This document shows positions 26,094 to 35,303 of a stretch of DNA of 64,000 bases, in pieces. Where the stretch lies: assembly GCF_024198175.1 (NCBI RefSeq), contig NZ_JAJVKV010000004.1:1-64000 (forward strand), written 5' to 3'. How positions within the stretch are numbered: the first letter of the stretch is position 1; every line of letters starts with the position of its first letter. The stretch comes from Pyxidicoccus xibeiensis (GTDB lineage Bacteria > Myxococcota > Myxococcia > Myxococcales > Myxococcaceae). Both the position numbers and the translations under genes were made by a program. The notes under the pieces are model-generated. The model worked only from the letters and a program-made list of their open reading frames with translations, searched no databases and was not told the DNA's origin.

Positions 26094-26546
26094 ATGCGCC
26101 TCCGCCCTCTCGAAAGCCCCCGTGCGCCGCTGTTGGCGGCCATCCTCGTGCTGCTGTCGTGTGGCGGAGGCATGAAGCACCTCGACACCCCGGGGGGCGC
26201 GGTCGGCGGCTACCAGGCCGTCGAGGACTGGCCCCAGCTCCCCGACGGGTACGTCCTGGGCGAGGTCACCGGCGTGGCCGTGGACTCGAAGGACCGCGTC
26301 TTCATCTTCCACCGCGCAGACAAGCAGTGGGGCAACGACGCGCTCATCTCCCGGCCGACGGTGCTGGTGCTCGACGGGGAGACGGGACGGATGGTGGCCA
26401 GCTGGGGAGAGAACCTGTTCAAGGTGCCCCATGGCCTCGCCATCGACGCGGACGACAACGTCTGGTTGACGGACGTGCGGCTCCACCGCGTCTTCAAGTT
26501 CTCGCCGGACGGCCAGCTCCTGCTCCAGCTCGGGGAGGGACTGTGA
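26094..26546 (+). CDS. NHL-repeat lipoprotein, N-terminal part of split pair
   Basis: 150 residues from ATG 26094; a GTG at 26046 is open upstream but weak. The signal ends in LVLLSCGGG (Cys23), a lipobox. Two NHL blades follow (GEVTGVAVDSKDRVFIFHRA, VPHGLAIDADDNVWLTDVRL, HRVFKFSPDGQLLLQLGEGL). The stop lies exactly where the next blade would begin, and the next gene opens GTGA across it. NHL propellers of this sort are commonly peptidyl-alpha-hydroxyglycine alpha-amidating lyase-like. Alone it is too short for a closed propeller. Confidence 0.8.
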   Translation: MRLRPLESPRAPLLAAILVLLSCGGGMKHLDTPGGAVGGYQAVEDWPQLPDGYVLGEVTGVAVDSKDRVFIFHRADKQWGNDALISRPTVLVLDGETGRMVASWGENLFKVPHGLAIDADDNVWLTDVRLHRVFKFSPDGQLLLQLGEGL

Positions 26547-27160
26547 GCCCCCGCGCGGAGACGAGGCGCTTGCGCCCGTGGCTCGGGGGACTGCTGCTGG
26601 CGGGGGCGGCTTGCGCCAGCTCGCCGGTGGCGTTCGACAAGCCCACGGACGTGGCCGTCGCGCCGAGCGGGGACTTCTACGTGTCGGACGGCTACGGCAA
26701 CACGCGGGTGGCCCGCTTCAAGGCCGACGGCACGTACGTGTCGGAGTGGGGCGGCTCGGGGACGAAGCCCGGCGAGCTCGACATCCCGCACGGCATCGCC
26801 CTGGGCCCGGATGGCCGCGTCTACGTGGCGGACCGGGGCAACGCGCGCATCCAGGTCTTCGACGCGGACGGCGCCTTCCTCGCGGAGTGGAAGAGCCCCC
26901 ACCTGGGCCGCCCGTGGGGCATTGCCCTGGGCCGGGATGGATTCCTGTATGTGATTGACGGAGGCGACCAGAACGCCGAGCACCCGCGTGCGCGGGCCCT
27001 GAAGCTGGACCTGGAGGGCAACGTCGTCGCCCGCTGGGGCGAGCATGGCCAGGGCCCCGGCCAGTTCGACTGGGGGCACGACATCGCCGTGGACAGCCAG
27101 GGGAACGTCTACGTCGTCGACGTGCGAGGCAGGCGCGTGCAGAAGTTCCGCGCCCCATGA
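26543..27160 (+). CDS. NHL-repeat protein, C-terminal part of split pair
   Basis: 205 residues from GTG 26543, overlapping the previous stop (GTGA) with GGAGG at 26534-26538. It has its own signal-like start (RPWLGGLLLAGAACASS), then four NHL blades: DKPTDVAVAPSGDFYVSDGY, DIPHGIALGPDGRVYVADRG, GRPWGIALGRDGFLYVIDGG and WGHDIAVDSQGNVYVVDVRG. In single-chain homologs the blade before PTDVAV follows LGE directly, so the signal sequence seems to have been inserted between halves of one propeller. The two proteins may assemble together outside the cell. Confidence 0.8.
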   Translation: MSPRAETRRLRPWLGGLLLAGAACASSPVAFDKPTDVAVAPSGDFYVSDGYGNTRVARFKADGTYVSEWGGSGTKPGELDIPHGIALGPDGRVYVADRGNARIQVFDADGAFLAEWKSPHLGRPWGIALGRDGFLYVIDGGDQNAEHPRARALKLDLEGNVVARWGEHGQGPGQFDWGHDIAVDSQGNVYVVDVRGRRVQKFRAP

Positions 27161-27168
27161 GGGCCCGC

Positions 27169-28869
27169 TCAGAACAGCCGCGAGTACGTGGGCGGCAGGC
27201 CGGGCCGGGGCGTCCACCGCCGTCCGTCGCGAGGCAGCCACAGCAGGTGGAAGGCGCCCGCAGGCCCCTCGTAGCGCACCGCATGCGGGCCCTTGGGCAG
27301 CGTGAGCTCCGGCTCCGTCACGCGCGTGCCGTCGATGAACAGCGCGCCCCGGGAGAGCACGTCCTCGGGCTCGACGAAGTAGCGGCCGTCGCGCACGGCG
27401 AGGAAGCGGCCTTCCAGGGGGCCGGCTCCGGGCGGCTCGTAGCGCTGGCCCCACAGCGAGAGGTCACCATCGAGAGGCTGGTAGTGCTCGGTGAGGAAGC
27501 GCCGCAGGGACGGAGGCAGTCCGGAGGTGCGCAGGTCGTCCACGCGCAGCACGCACCCGGTGGCCACCAGCGCCTCTGGAATCTCGCGCGCCAGCCGGGC
27601 CGCCTCGGCGCCGCGCAGGTACGCGTCCGTGTAGAAATAGAAGTGTGCATGCGGGCGGCTCACATAGCCCCCGGAGTTGTCATAGACGACGTCCTCCGGC
27701 CCGGTGAGCGTGGCGATGCGCGCGAGCACCTCCCGCTGCCGCGCATTGCCGCCTCCCTCCAGCAGCGCCTCCAGTCGCACGGCCTGCACGGCCAGCAATC
27801 CCGCCAGGGCCACGGCGCCCGCGACTCGCGCTTTCGGTGTCCGCAGCCATCGGAACACCTCCGCCACGCCGCGCGCCATGAAGGGCGCGAGCACGCCGAG
27901 CAGCGGCAGCAGGCTGTAGGGGAACGGCGCGCGCTGGAGCGCGTACGAGCCGAACGTCGCCGGCACCGCGAGCAACAGCAGCGCGTCCGAGTCACTCCAG
28001 CGTGCATGGCCGGCCCGCCACCACCGGCGCACCGTGGCGGCGAAGCCCAGCGCCGCGAGGGTGAAGCACCATGGCTGCTCCGCCAGCACGGGCAGCAGGT
28101 ACTTGCTGGACGAGAAGCCGGGGTAGTGGCGCTGGTGCTCGGAGGCCCAGACGAAGCACCACTGCCACCACGCGCCCCAGGCGTCGCTCACCGTGAGGTA
28201 CGCCGCCACCGCGGCCAGCACCCCGAAGGCTCCGGCCAGGAAGGCACGAGGCGCGGGGACGAGCGCGGGTGCCCGTCCCCTTCGCACGACGAGGTCCGCC
28301 GCCAGCGCGACGCCCACGACGGCCCCGTAGAACAGCACCTTCTGCGAGCCCCACACGGCGGCCACGAACAGCGCCCCGGCCGCGAAGCCCCGCGCCGGCG
28401 TGGCGGGACGGAGCGACAGCGCCGCGAGCGCGCCAAGGAAGAGGGCGATGGCCAGCGCATCCGGGCGGACCTCCGTCGCGAAGCGCATGAAGGGAGGCAG
28501 GGCCAGCAGCAGTACCGGCGACAGCAGCATGGCGAGCCGCTCCTCGCGCCGGTTGAGCAGCGCCACCGCCACACAGGCCCCCGCGAGCGGCAAGAGCATG
28601 GCCCCCCGCAGCGCGAGCACGTTGAGCGGCTCGTCTCCCAGCAGCCGGAAGAGGGGCGCCAGCACCTGGTACACGAGCGGGAAGTGGACCTCGAAGAAGT
28701 CCCGGTAGGGCACCTGCCCCCGGGCCACGAGCCACGCGGCGTGGGCGTACTGGAACTCGTCGATGCTGAAGGCCTTGTGCAGGGCCAGCCGCAGCGCCTG
28801 GACGCCGAGCCCGCCCAGCACCAGCGCGCCTCCCCACCCCATGACCTTCCCTGGCTGCAGGGTCCTCAT
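27169..28869 (-). CDS. GT-C family membrane glycosyltransferase (GT39/ArnT-like)
   Basis: 566 residues, about ten to twelve membrane helices in the first 400 residues. The first loop has SIDEFQYAHAAWLVARGQVP and YRDFFEVHFPLVYQ, with the acidic ID/E of GT-C enzymes that use polyprenyl-phosphate sugars. The C-terminal 170 residues are extracytoplasmic (VVYDNSGGYVSRPHAHFYFY). It probably transfers a sugar to lipid or protein on the periplasmic side; the substrate is unknown. AGAGG lies before ATG 28869. It is convergent with the NHL pair, with only eight bases between stops. Confidence 0.85.
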   Translation of the reverse strand: MRTLQPGKVMGWGGALVLGGLGVQALRLALHKAFSIDEFQYAHAAWLVARGQVPYRDFFEVHFPLVYQVLAPLFRLLGDEPLNVLALRGAMLLPLAGACVAVALLNRREERLAMLLSPVLLLALPPFMRFATEVRPDALAIALFLGALAALSLRPATPARGFAAGALFVAAVWGSQKVLFYGAVVGVALAADLVVRRGRAPALVPAPRAFLAGAFGVLAAVAAYLTVSDAWGAWWQWCFVWASEHQRHYPGFSSSKYLLPVLAEQPWCFTLAALGFAATVRRWWRAGHARWSDSDALLLLAVPATFGSYALQRAPFPYSLLPLLGVLAPFMARGVAEVFRWLRTPKARVAGAVALAGLLAVQAVRLEALLEGGGNARQREVLARIATLTGPEDVVYDNSGGYVSRPHAHFYFYTDAYLRGAEAARLAREIPEALVATGCVLRVDDLRTSGLPPSLRRFLTEHYQPLDGDLSLWGQRYEPPGAGPLEGRFLAVRDGRYFVEPEDVLSRGALFIDGTRVTEPELTLPKGPHAVRYEGPAGAFHLLWLPRDGRRWTPRPGLPPTYSRLF

Positions 28870-28904
28870 TGACCTCTTTCCTGTTGCATTTTTTATTTGG
28901 GCTA

Positions 28905-28914
28905 GGAAATTTCC
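28905..28914. promoter_or_regulatory. AT-rich palindrome upstream of the glycosyltransferase
   Basis: GGAAATTTCC is a perfect 10-bp dyad about 40 bases upstream of the start at 28869, inside the most AT-rich stretch in this part of the window (28880-28925). It is likely to be in the promoter or operator; no experiment supports this. Confidence 0.35.
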
Positions 28915-28978
28915 AATTCAGTTGCGCGGAACACACTTGCCGTGTATCAATTAGTCCACCCTGTGAGACCCACGGGGG

Positions 28979-29382
28979 CGGGTCACCCTCATCTGTGTTC
29001 CCCCTCCGAGTCAGGGAGGACCCGTGCCTCACCGCTGGTTGCCCTTCATCTTTGTTCGGCCCAACGAGTCCTGGGCTACCGGCATTTTTGTAACCGCAGG
29101 CCGCCCCTCAGCCGTGACCCACATCCAAGTCGGGGCGGCCTGCACCTTCATCACCCATGCGTCGCCCTCCCACCCTGTTTCACATCCGGATGGGGGCGAA
29201 CCTGTCGTTTTGCTGGCCGTTCTTCAGCCGTGAATGCACATCCAGAACGGAGCCACTCGCGCACGAGTCACGCGCGAGCCGCTCCTCAGCCGTGATTCCG
29301 CACCAGGTCGGAACGACCCGCACCTGCATCACCCGCGAGCTGCCCCACAGCTGTGAACCTCTCCAAGGACGGGGCAGCTCGC
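28979..29382. repeat. Array of seven hairpins with conserved loop and variable self-complementary stems
   Basis: Seven units follow each other every 54-62 bases, between the stop of the VWA gene and the promoter of the glycosyltransferase. Loops begin near 28989, 29046, 29108, 29170, 29224, 29286 and 29347, and most are 24-25 bases with consensus TCAGCCGTGA...CATCCAAGTC. The stems differ but pair with themselves: unit 3 GCAGGCCGCCCC with GGGGCGGCCTGC (29096-29107, 29132-29143) and unit 7 GCGAGCTGCCCC with GGGGCAGCTCGC (29335-29346, 29371-29382) are perfect 12-mers. Unit 5 pairs TGGC/CGTTCT with AGAACG/GCCA. Units 1, 2, 4 and 6 pair imperfectly with internal loops, mismatches or G-U. Linkers resemble ACCTTCATCACCC. 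No coding frame is conserved. This points to selection for structure in RNA or single-stranded DNA. Confidence 0.88.
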
Positions 29383-29399
29383 ACCCTTCGTCTTCCGCC

Positions 29400-32156
29400 T
29401 CACCGGTCCAGTCGTCGGCGTGAGCGGGCGCGCGCGGCCTCCAGCGCCGAGTCCACCCCACCCTCGCGCGGCTTCGGCGCTGGCTCGGGAGGAGTCGCCG
29501 CGCCCTGCGTCGCCGTCGCCGCACCCTCGGCGGGCCGCGTTTCAGCACGTGCCGCTGGGGCGCTCCGAGCCACCCCGGGCGTGGTGCGCGGAACAGCCAC
29601 CGTCGTCGCGCCCGCCTTGCGAACCCGGGGCCCGGAGAGGAAGCGGCGCACGACCACCTCCGCCAGCAGCACGGCCAGGGCCAGGGCCACCAGCCAAGGA
29701 GCCAGCGCCCACCGGCCCTGGGACTCGGGCGCCTCCATGAAGAGGCCCGTCATGGACAGGCGCTCCACGCCTCCCCCCACGGCGGCCACCGCGCGCAGCA
29801 GTTCCAGGCCTTCCTTCGCGCTGCCCGGCTCGAACTCCGGCGCATACGGCAGCGCCACCGGCGGAGCCCTCAGCACCCGCGAGCCCAGCCGCACCACGGG
29901 GTGCCACGTGCCACTGCCCTCCAGCGGGTACTCGGCCACCAGCCGGTCCTCGTCCTCCCAGCGCATGGGCCGCTCCACCGGCGCGGTGCGCCCGTCACCC
30001 GGCAGCAGCACCAGCGTGGGCAGCGCCCCCGGCAGCGGCTCGCCCGGAGGCAGGTCCAGCGTCACGCGCAGCAGGTGGCCCTGGCGCTCGGAGCGCACCA
30101 TCGCCTCGCCCACGGGCGTCGAGCCCGCCAGCGTCCAGCGCACCATCGCCTCCAGCGCCGCGCGCAGAGAGCTCCACTCTCGCAGCTCGCCCGTGAAGGG
30201 CCCGTCCACCTCCGCGGTGAAGGCCACCGTGCGCCCCGCGCCGCGAGGCCACATCGCCAGCACCGGCGCTGCGTTCGTGTCCAGCGTGCGCAGCGCCACG
30301 CTCGCCTGGGGCTTGAGGTACGTGAGGTTGTAGCCGCCAATCTGGGGCAGGCCCTCCGACGGCAGGCGCCCCAGCAGCGGCAGGTCCGGAGCGCCCTCCA
30401 GCGAGGCGGGCTCGTCCACGAAGGTGGCGCGCGCCACCGTGAGCGTCTCCTGGCTGAAGATGCGCGGCAGGCTCATCGCATCCTCGGCGAAGTACATGCG
30501 CCCGCCTCCGCGCGAGGCCACCTCCTGCAGGAGCTTCGCGTCCACGTCCTTCGGCGAGCCCAGGCCGATGACGGACACCGTCACGTCCTTCGCACGCAGC
30601 TCCGAAAGCGTGCGCTGGTAGTCGGCCGGCTCCTCGGAGTCCGCCGCGTCGGAGAAGAGCAGCACGTGTCGGGTGGCCTTCTCGCTGCGGAGAATCTCCC
30701 CCTTGCCCACGCGCAGGGCCTCGCCCACGTAGATGCCACCGCCGCCGCTGAAGCCGCGCGCCACCTCATCCAGCGGCAGGCCGTCCTCCACCGGGCTGAG
30801 CGGGAAGATTTCGTGGGCCTCCGTGTCCACCATGTGGACGGAGACCTCGTCCTTCGGATTGAGCAGCGTGAGGGCGGCGACCACGCCCTCGGCGGCCAGC
30901 TCCATCTTCGTGCGCCCGTCGGGCACGGTGACGCCCATGGAGCACGAGCAGTCCATCAACACGCTGAGGGCCACCGCCGCGCGGCGCTGCTCCTCGCGCA
31001 TCTCCAGGGACACCGGCAGCAGCGGCTCCAGCGGTGAGCGCCGGTAGCCGCCCTCGCCGAAGCTGCTCCGCCCGCCCGTCATCACGAGCCCGCCGCCGGC
31101 CTGCTCCACATATGCCGCCAGCGCGTTGAGGCCCGGCTCGCCCAGGGTGTTGGCGTCCACGTTCTCCAGCACCACCGAGCCCACGCCATCCAGCGCATCC
31201 AGCGTGAGGCGGAAGGGCGCGCGGACGTCCAGCTGCATCCCCGTGGCCCCGAGCGCCTTGGCCAGCGTGCCCCGGGGCTGGTTCGTCAGCAGCAGCACGC
31301 GCGGCGGCCCCTCCACGCGCAGCACGGCGAGCCCCTTGTCGTTCTCCGCCACGCCGTCACCGGGCACCTCCACCGTGAGCTGGTAGCGCACGAGGCCCGG
31401 CTCCTCCACCAGGTCGCGCAGCGGCAGCACGTTGGCGCCGGGCGTGAAGTCGAAGGGCCCCTGCACCAGCACGCGCCCGTTGCGCTCCAGGCGCACCGTG
31501 CCGGTGACGGCGGCGGAGGCCTGCACCACGGCGGAGAACTGGAAGGGCTCGCGCACTGCCACGGAGGCGGGCACGTCGAGCGAGACGACGGCCACGTCCA
31601 GCGGAGGCTCGGGCCGGGCCACGTGGCGCCAGTCCACGGCGAGCCCCCGCGCCGCCAGTCGCCGCGCCGCGCCGCGTGCGTCCACGCCCGTGGCCCGCCC
31701 GTCGGACAGCACCAGCACCCGGCCCATGCGCGCCTCGGGGATGAGGGCGCCCGCCGCGTCCAGCGCGGCCGACAGGTCCGACGCCTCCGCGTCCACCGGC
31801 CGCGTGAAGCCACCGAAGCTTCCGGACGCGGACAGCGACTGCTCCACGCGGGCCTCGCGTCCGAAGGTGACGACGCCCACGCGGTCCCCGGGACGACGCT
31901 GGGCCTCCAGCAGGGTGACGAGCTCCTGCGCGGTGCGGTCCACGTCCCGGGGCATGGAGGCGGAGCGGTCCACCACTACCACCACGTCGCTGCCCGCGGT
32001 CCCCAGCCGCAGCTCCGGCCCGGACAGCGCGCCCACCGCGAGCACCAGCAGCGCGGCGCGCAGCCACATGGGCGGGCCCGGCCGCCGGCCGTACTTCCAG
32101 AGGAAGAGGCCCAGCGGCAGCAGCAGCACCCACGCCTGGGGAAGGGAGAAGCTCAT
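29400..32156 (-). CDS. Membrane protein with two VWA domains and a glutamine amidotransferase-like domain
   Basis: 918 residues. An N-terminal helix pair is followed by a VWA domain with MIDAS DRSAS (about residue 63), a Gatase-like section (PPRVLLLTNQPRGTLAKALG, GGGLVMTGGRSSFGEGGYRR, about 290-385), a second VWA with MIDAS DCSCS (about 405), and a helix near residue 825 (WLVALALAVLLAEVVVRRFL). The C terminus is a Pro/Ala/Arg-rich cytoplasmic tail. It resembles the last large membrane proteins of MoxR/DUF58/VWA operons, in which VWA proteins act with MoxR ATPases as metal-dependent chaperones for envelope processes. It is the most downstream of that leftward operon. Confidence 0.87.
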   Translation of the reverse strand: MSFSLPQAWVLLLPLGLFLWKYGRRPGPPMWLRAALLVLAVGALSGPELRLGTAGSDVVVVVDRSASMPRDVDRTAQELVTLLEAQRRPGDRVGVVTFGREARVEQSLSASGSFGGFTRPVDAEASDLSAALDAAGALIPEARMGRVLVLSDGRATGVDARGAARRLAARGLAVDWRHVARPEPPLDVAVVSLDVPASVAVREPFQFSAVVQASAAVTGTVRLERNGRVLVQGPFDFTPGANVLPLRDLVEEPGLVRYQLTVEVPGDGVAENDKGLAVLRVEGPPRVLLLTNQPRGTLAKALGATGMQLDVRAPFRLTLDALDGVGSVVLENVDANTLGEPGLNALAAYVEQAGGGLVMTGGRSSFGEGGYRRSPLEPLLPVSLEMREEQRRAAVALSVLMDCSCSMGVTVPDGRTKMELAAEGVVAALTLLNPKDEVSVHMVDTEAHEIFPLSPVEDGLPLDEVARGFSGGGGIYVGEALRVGKGEILRSEKATRHVLLFSDAADSEEPADYQRTLSELRAKDVTVSVIGLGSPKDVDAKLLQEVASRGGGRMYFAEDAMSLPRIFSQETLTVARATFVDEPASLEGAPDLPLLGRLPSEGLPQIGGYNLTYLKPQASVALRTLDTNAAPVLAMWPRGAGRTVAFTAEVDGPFTGELREWSSLRAALEAMVRWTLAGSTPVGEAMVRSERQGHLLRVTLDLPPGEPLPGALPTLVLLPGDGRTAPVERPMRWEDEDRLVAEYPLEGSGTWHPVVRLGSRVLRAPPVALPYAPEFEPGSAKEGLELLRAVAAVGGGVERLSMTGLFMEAPESQGRWALAPWLVALALAVLLAEVVVRRFLSGPRVRKAGATTVAVPRTTPGVARSAPAARAETRPAEGAATATQGAATPPEPAPKPREGGVDSALEAARARSRRRLDR

Positions 32157-32168
32157 CGCCTCGCGAGC

Positions 32169-33500
32169 CTACCGCTTTACGGGAGCCGCTTCCGGGCTCC
32201 CCTCCGGACGAGGCCACAGGGCGATGACGCGCGCGGCCTCCTGGTGCTGCTGCCAGGACAGCCGGTCCCAGTAGAGCAGGACGTCGTCACGGGACAGCTC
32301 CAGGGTGGTGCCGACCCCGAACGCGCACGCCACCTCCGCCGGGCTCCAGAGCAGACTGGAGGCGGAGCCGTAGCCGAACCGGTGGGTCGCCAGCTTGCGC
32401 AGCATGGCATCCATCCGCGCTTCGGGCAGGAGCAGGAGCTGGTCCACCAGCAGGCTCAGGGACACGGACACCCGGTCCCTGCGGGCCCAGGCCGGACGCT
32501 CCTTGCCGTCCACGGGCTCGGTGATGGTGTCGAGGAGCAGGGCGGCGGAGGCGTTGGGCAGGTAGGCGATGAAGTCGGGCCGCAGCACCATGAGCCCGTC
32601 CGGCATCTCATCCTGGCGGTAGTCGCCGGGCTTCGTCCGGAACGCGGGCAGGACGGCCACCGGGCGCCTGAAGTCCTGGGTGGCCGCGGCGCCATGGAAC
32701 TCCTTGCGGCGGCGGATGGAGAGGAGCGCGGCGAGCTCGCCAGCCCGGGGAACATGTCGCAGCGTGATGGCCGGCCGGCCCACGGTGACGCTGTTCGTGA
32801 AGAGGTTGTAGGAGATCTGCCCTTCGCCCAGGGAGGCCAGGCGCACCTCCACGGGGTCGCCCTGGCGCGGCTGCCAGAGGACCCGCTCGTTGGTGAGCCA
32901 GTAGCGTCCGGAGCGCAGGAACGTGACGACGAGGGTGAGCGCCAGCAGCAGCACGGCGGCCCAGGGAGTCGCGAAGCGGGCCAGGGCCACGCACAGCGAG
33001 ACGACGAACAGGGACACGCCGAAGGGAGGCAGCACGGCGGTCCCCTCCAGCAGTCGCTGCTCGTTCTCGCCGGGTGGCAGGGGCAGCGGGCGCAGCGCCA
33101 CGGCCCTGAGCCGCGCGAGCCGCTGCTCGAGGCTGGCCCCTGCCTCCATCGGGAGCCGCCGGGCGAGGGCCGCTTCGAGCGCGGTGCGCGCCGCCTCGAA
33201 CGCCCTCGCAATCCCGCTCGCCGTGCCTGTCCCCTCGGGCTCGCGCTCCGCCCGCTTCCGCAGCGGCGCGAGCGCCTCGGGCAGCGAGGACTCGGCCAGG
33301 TGCGCCGCCTCCAGGACCGCGGGCTGGAGGCGCAGCTTCGCCTTCCAGCGTCGCTTCTGGAGCGCGGCCGTCAGCACGCGGTAGCGCTCGATGGCGGCCT
33401 CCACGACCTCCAGGCCCCCTTCCAACTGCACGCGCAGGTCCCTCAGCTCCGAGACCTCGGACGTGTCCCCGTGAGCCCGCGTTGCTGTCCGCTGAAGCAT
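32169..33500 (-). CDS. Two-helix membrane protein with coiled N terminus and PH-like domain
   Basis: 443 residues. The first 150 are charged and helical (VQLEGGLEVVEAAIERYRVL, FEAARTALEAALARRLPMEA). Two membrane helices lie near residues 157-190. A bPH2-like section follows (RYWLTNERVLWQPRQGDPVE, VRLASLGEGQISYNLF), and then an unassigned C-terminal domain. No family is certain. It is on the same strand as, and 12 bases upstream of, the double-VWA gene, so it probably belongs to the same transcript; the gap to the gene before it is 75 bases. Confidence 0.7.
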   Translation of the reverse strand: MLQRTATRAHGDTSEVSELRDLRVQLEGGLEVVEAAIERYRVLTAALQKRRWKAKLRLQPAVLEAAHLAESSLPEALAPLRKRAEREPEGTGTASGIARAFEAARTALEAALARRLPMEAGASLEQRLARLRAVALRPLPLPPGENEQRLLEGTAVLPPFGVSLFVVSLCVALARFATPWAAVLLLALTLVVTFLRSGRYWLTNERVLWQPRQGDPVEVRLASLGEGQISYNLFTNSVTVGRPAITLRHVPRAGELAALLSIRRRKEFHGAAATQDFRRPVAVLPAFRTKPGDYRQDEMPDGLMVLRPDFIAYLPNASAALLLDTITEPVDGKERPAWARRDRVSVSLSLLVDQLLLLPEARMDAMLRKLATHRFGYGSASSLLWSPAEVACAFGVGTTLELSRDDVLLYWDRLSWQQHQEAARVIALWPRPEGSPEAAPVKR

Positions 33501-33575
33501 GACCGGCAGTGTAGCGAAGACGGCCCGGGGAGGCGCCGGAGCCTCCAGTTCAAGGCAGCGCCCAGTCGCGGTGCC

Positions 33576-35303
33576 TCACACCCGCCGTGTGACGTAGAAG
33601 TCCGCGACCAGCGCGGCCAGCAGCAGCACCAGGGGCCAGCGCGCCCTCCCCGGTGCGCTGCCACGCTCGTCCTCTTCACCGGACTCGCGCGCGGGCACAT
33701 CCACACTGCCGCGTCCGCGCAGGTCGGACTCGCGAGCGTCCAGCGCCAGCACCTCCGCCGCGTCCACCTCCTCGCCCTCGCGCTCCAGCGCGTAGCGCCC
33801 GGGACCGGCGGGTGGCGGCAGGCTCACCGCGCCCGCGCCGAACACCGGGCGGCTTCCTCCCGGCCCCACGAGCGTGTAGCGCGCACCGGGCACCGTCACC
33901 ACGGGCAGGGGCTCGCCGAGCGTGAGCTGCCGCCGGGGAAAGCCCTCCCGCGTGCGCCGGGCCTCGCGCACCAGGTTGCCCAGCAGCACCGGCCAGGCCG
34001 CCACGCGCTGCACGTTGGAGCGCGCCAGGTCCACGTTGAGGTGGACGCGTCCGCCCTCCTCCTCGGACACCAGCACCGCCTCGCCCGCAGTCACCAGCGG
34101 CCGGCCGGGAGGGTTGTCTCCCGCCGTCCACCGCACGCCCGCGAGCTGCACGTCGTCCAGCAGCGGGTGGCTCTTCTCCGAGAAGAAGGGCCCCACGAAG
34201 GTGCGCGGCTTCCCCGGCGCCCCCACCGTCACACGCGCCTCCGTTCCCCGGGGGCCGATGAGCAGCGACTCCACTGCGGCCCCACCCTTCTGGACCTCGG
34301 GAGCGACCGCGAGGAAGCGTTCCAGCGACTGACGCTCGGCGGGTCCCAGTCCCTCCGCCAGCCCCACGGCCACGGGGCGCGCGGGAGCAGGCGGCAGGCG
34401 CACGCGCCCATCCTCGGGCAGCGCATCGTACGGCAGGAACACCACCACGTCTCCGGCCCCCTGGAAGGTGAGGCGCACCGTGGCGGTGCCCTCGTCGGGA
34501 AGGAGCACCCGCTCCACGCGCTCGGTGCCTTCCTTCGCACCGGGACCGGGCAGCGCGAGCACGCGGGCGTCCACCTCCCGAGGTCCGTCGCCGAACCGTG
34601 CCACGCGCACCGTCACCGTGGCTGAGGCCCCCTCGTCCCGCCGCTGCGCGGAGACGAGCGCCACGTTGTTGCGCGCCGTCCCCAGGGCCAGCCATCGCAC
34701 CGAGGCCGGCACGGTGGCGGGAGTCTCGGGAGCCACGTCGGTGAGGAAGACCACGCGCCGGCCGGTGCCGGCCAGCTCCTGCGCCCACGTGAGCGTCGGC
34801 ACGGGGTCGTGGTCCGCGCCCTGTGACTGGAAGGACTCCAGCGCCGCCAGCGCGCGCGACGGCTCCGCCTCCGGCCCCGCCAGCACGCGAGGGACGAGGC
34901 CGCTGGCCAGCACCGTCACCTGCGTCGCGTCCACCTCCTCCACGCGCTTCGCGGCCTCCTGACGAGCCTTCTCCAGCACCGTCACGCCGTCCGGCCCGCG
35001 CGCGGACATGGAGAGGCTGCCATCCACCACCAGCACCAGGTGCCGCGTCCGCGCCGCCTCGCCCAGCCGCACGTCCGCCAGGAACAGCGCCGCGGCAATC
35101 ACCGCCAGGGCCTCCAGCAGCAGCGAGGACTCGCGAGTGAAGCGCTCCCACCGGGGCCCTGCTTCCGCGCGAGGGCGCGGCGTGCGCCACAGGAACAGCG
35201 CGCTCACCACCACCGGCTTCTGTCGCCGCCGCAGGAAGTACGCCGCCACCAGCGGCGCCAGTGCACCCAGGGCGAGCAGTCCCCACGGGAAGCCGAAGCT
35301 CAC
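33576..35303 (-). CDS. BatA-like protein, aerotolerance N-terminal and VWA domains
   Basis: 575 residues. It opens with MSFGFPWGLLALGALAPLVA then AYFLRRRQKPVVVSALFLW, the BatA N-terminal domain (membrane anchor). A second helix (ALAVIAAALFLADVRLG) precedes a VWA domain with MIDAS DGSLS near residue 95. A third helix is at the very C terminus (PLVLLLAALVADFYV). It is expected to work with the MoxR ATPase encoded upstream. The start is GTG 35303; an identical start-like sequence lies 107 bases upstream (see 35288-35410). Confidence 0.87.
   Translation of the reverse strand: MSFGFPWGLLALGALAPLVAAYFLRRRQKPVVVSALFLWRTPRPRAEAGPRWERFTRESSLLLEALAVIAAALFLADVRLGEAARTRHLVLVVDGSLSMSARGPDGVTVLEKARQEAAKRVEEVDATQVTVLASGLVPRVLAGPEAEPSRALAALESFQSQGADHDPVPTLTWAQELAGTGRRVVFLTDVAPETPATVPASVRWLALGTARNNVALVSAQRRDEGASATVTVRVARFGDGPREVDARVLALPGPGAKEGTERVERVLLPDEGTATVRLTFQGAGDVVVFLPYDALPEDGRVRLPPAPARPVAVGLAEGLGPAERQSLERFLAVAPEVQKGGAAVESLLIGPRGTEARVTVGAPGKPRTFVGPFFSEKSHPLLDDVQLAGVRWTAGDNPPGRPLVTAGEAVLVSEEEGGRVHLNVDLARSNVQRVAAWPVLLGNLVREARRTREGFPRRQLTLGEPLPVVTVPGARYTLVGPGGSRPVFGAGAVSLPPPAGPGRYALEREGEEVDAAEVLALDARESDLRGRGSVDVPARESGEEDERGSAPGRARWPLVLLLAALVADFYVTRRV

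Noticed and set aside
27157..28872. A plus-strand frame opposite the glycosyltransferase
   Set aside because: Composition is that of an antisense shadow; no start site and no domain.
28979..29382. CRISPR array or simple tandem repeats as an explanation of the hairpin array
   Set aside because: The constant part is the loop, and the variable parts are paired arms that complement each other; CRISPR spacers do not do that.
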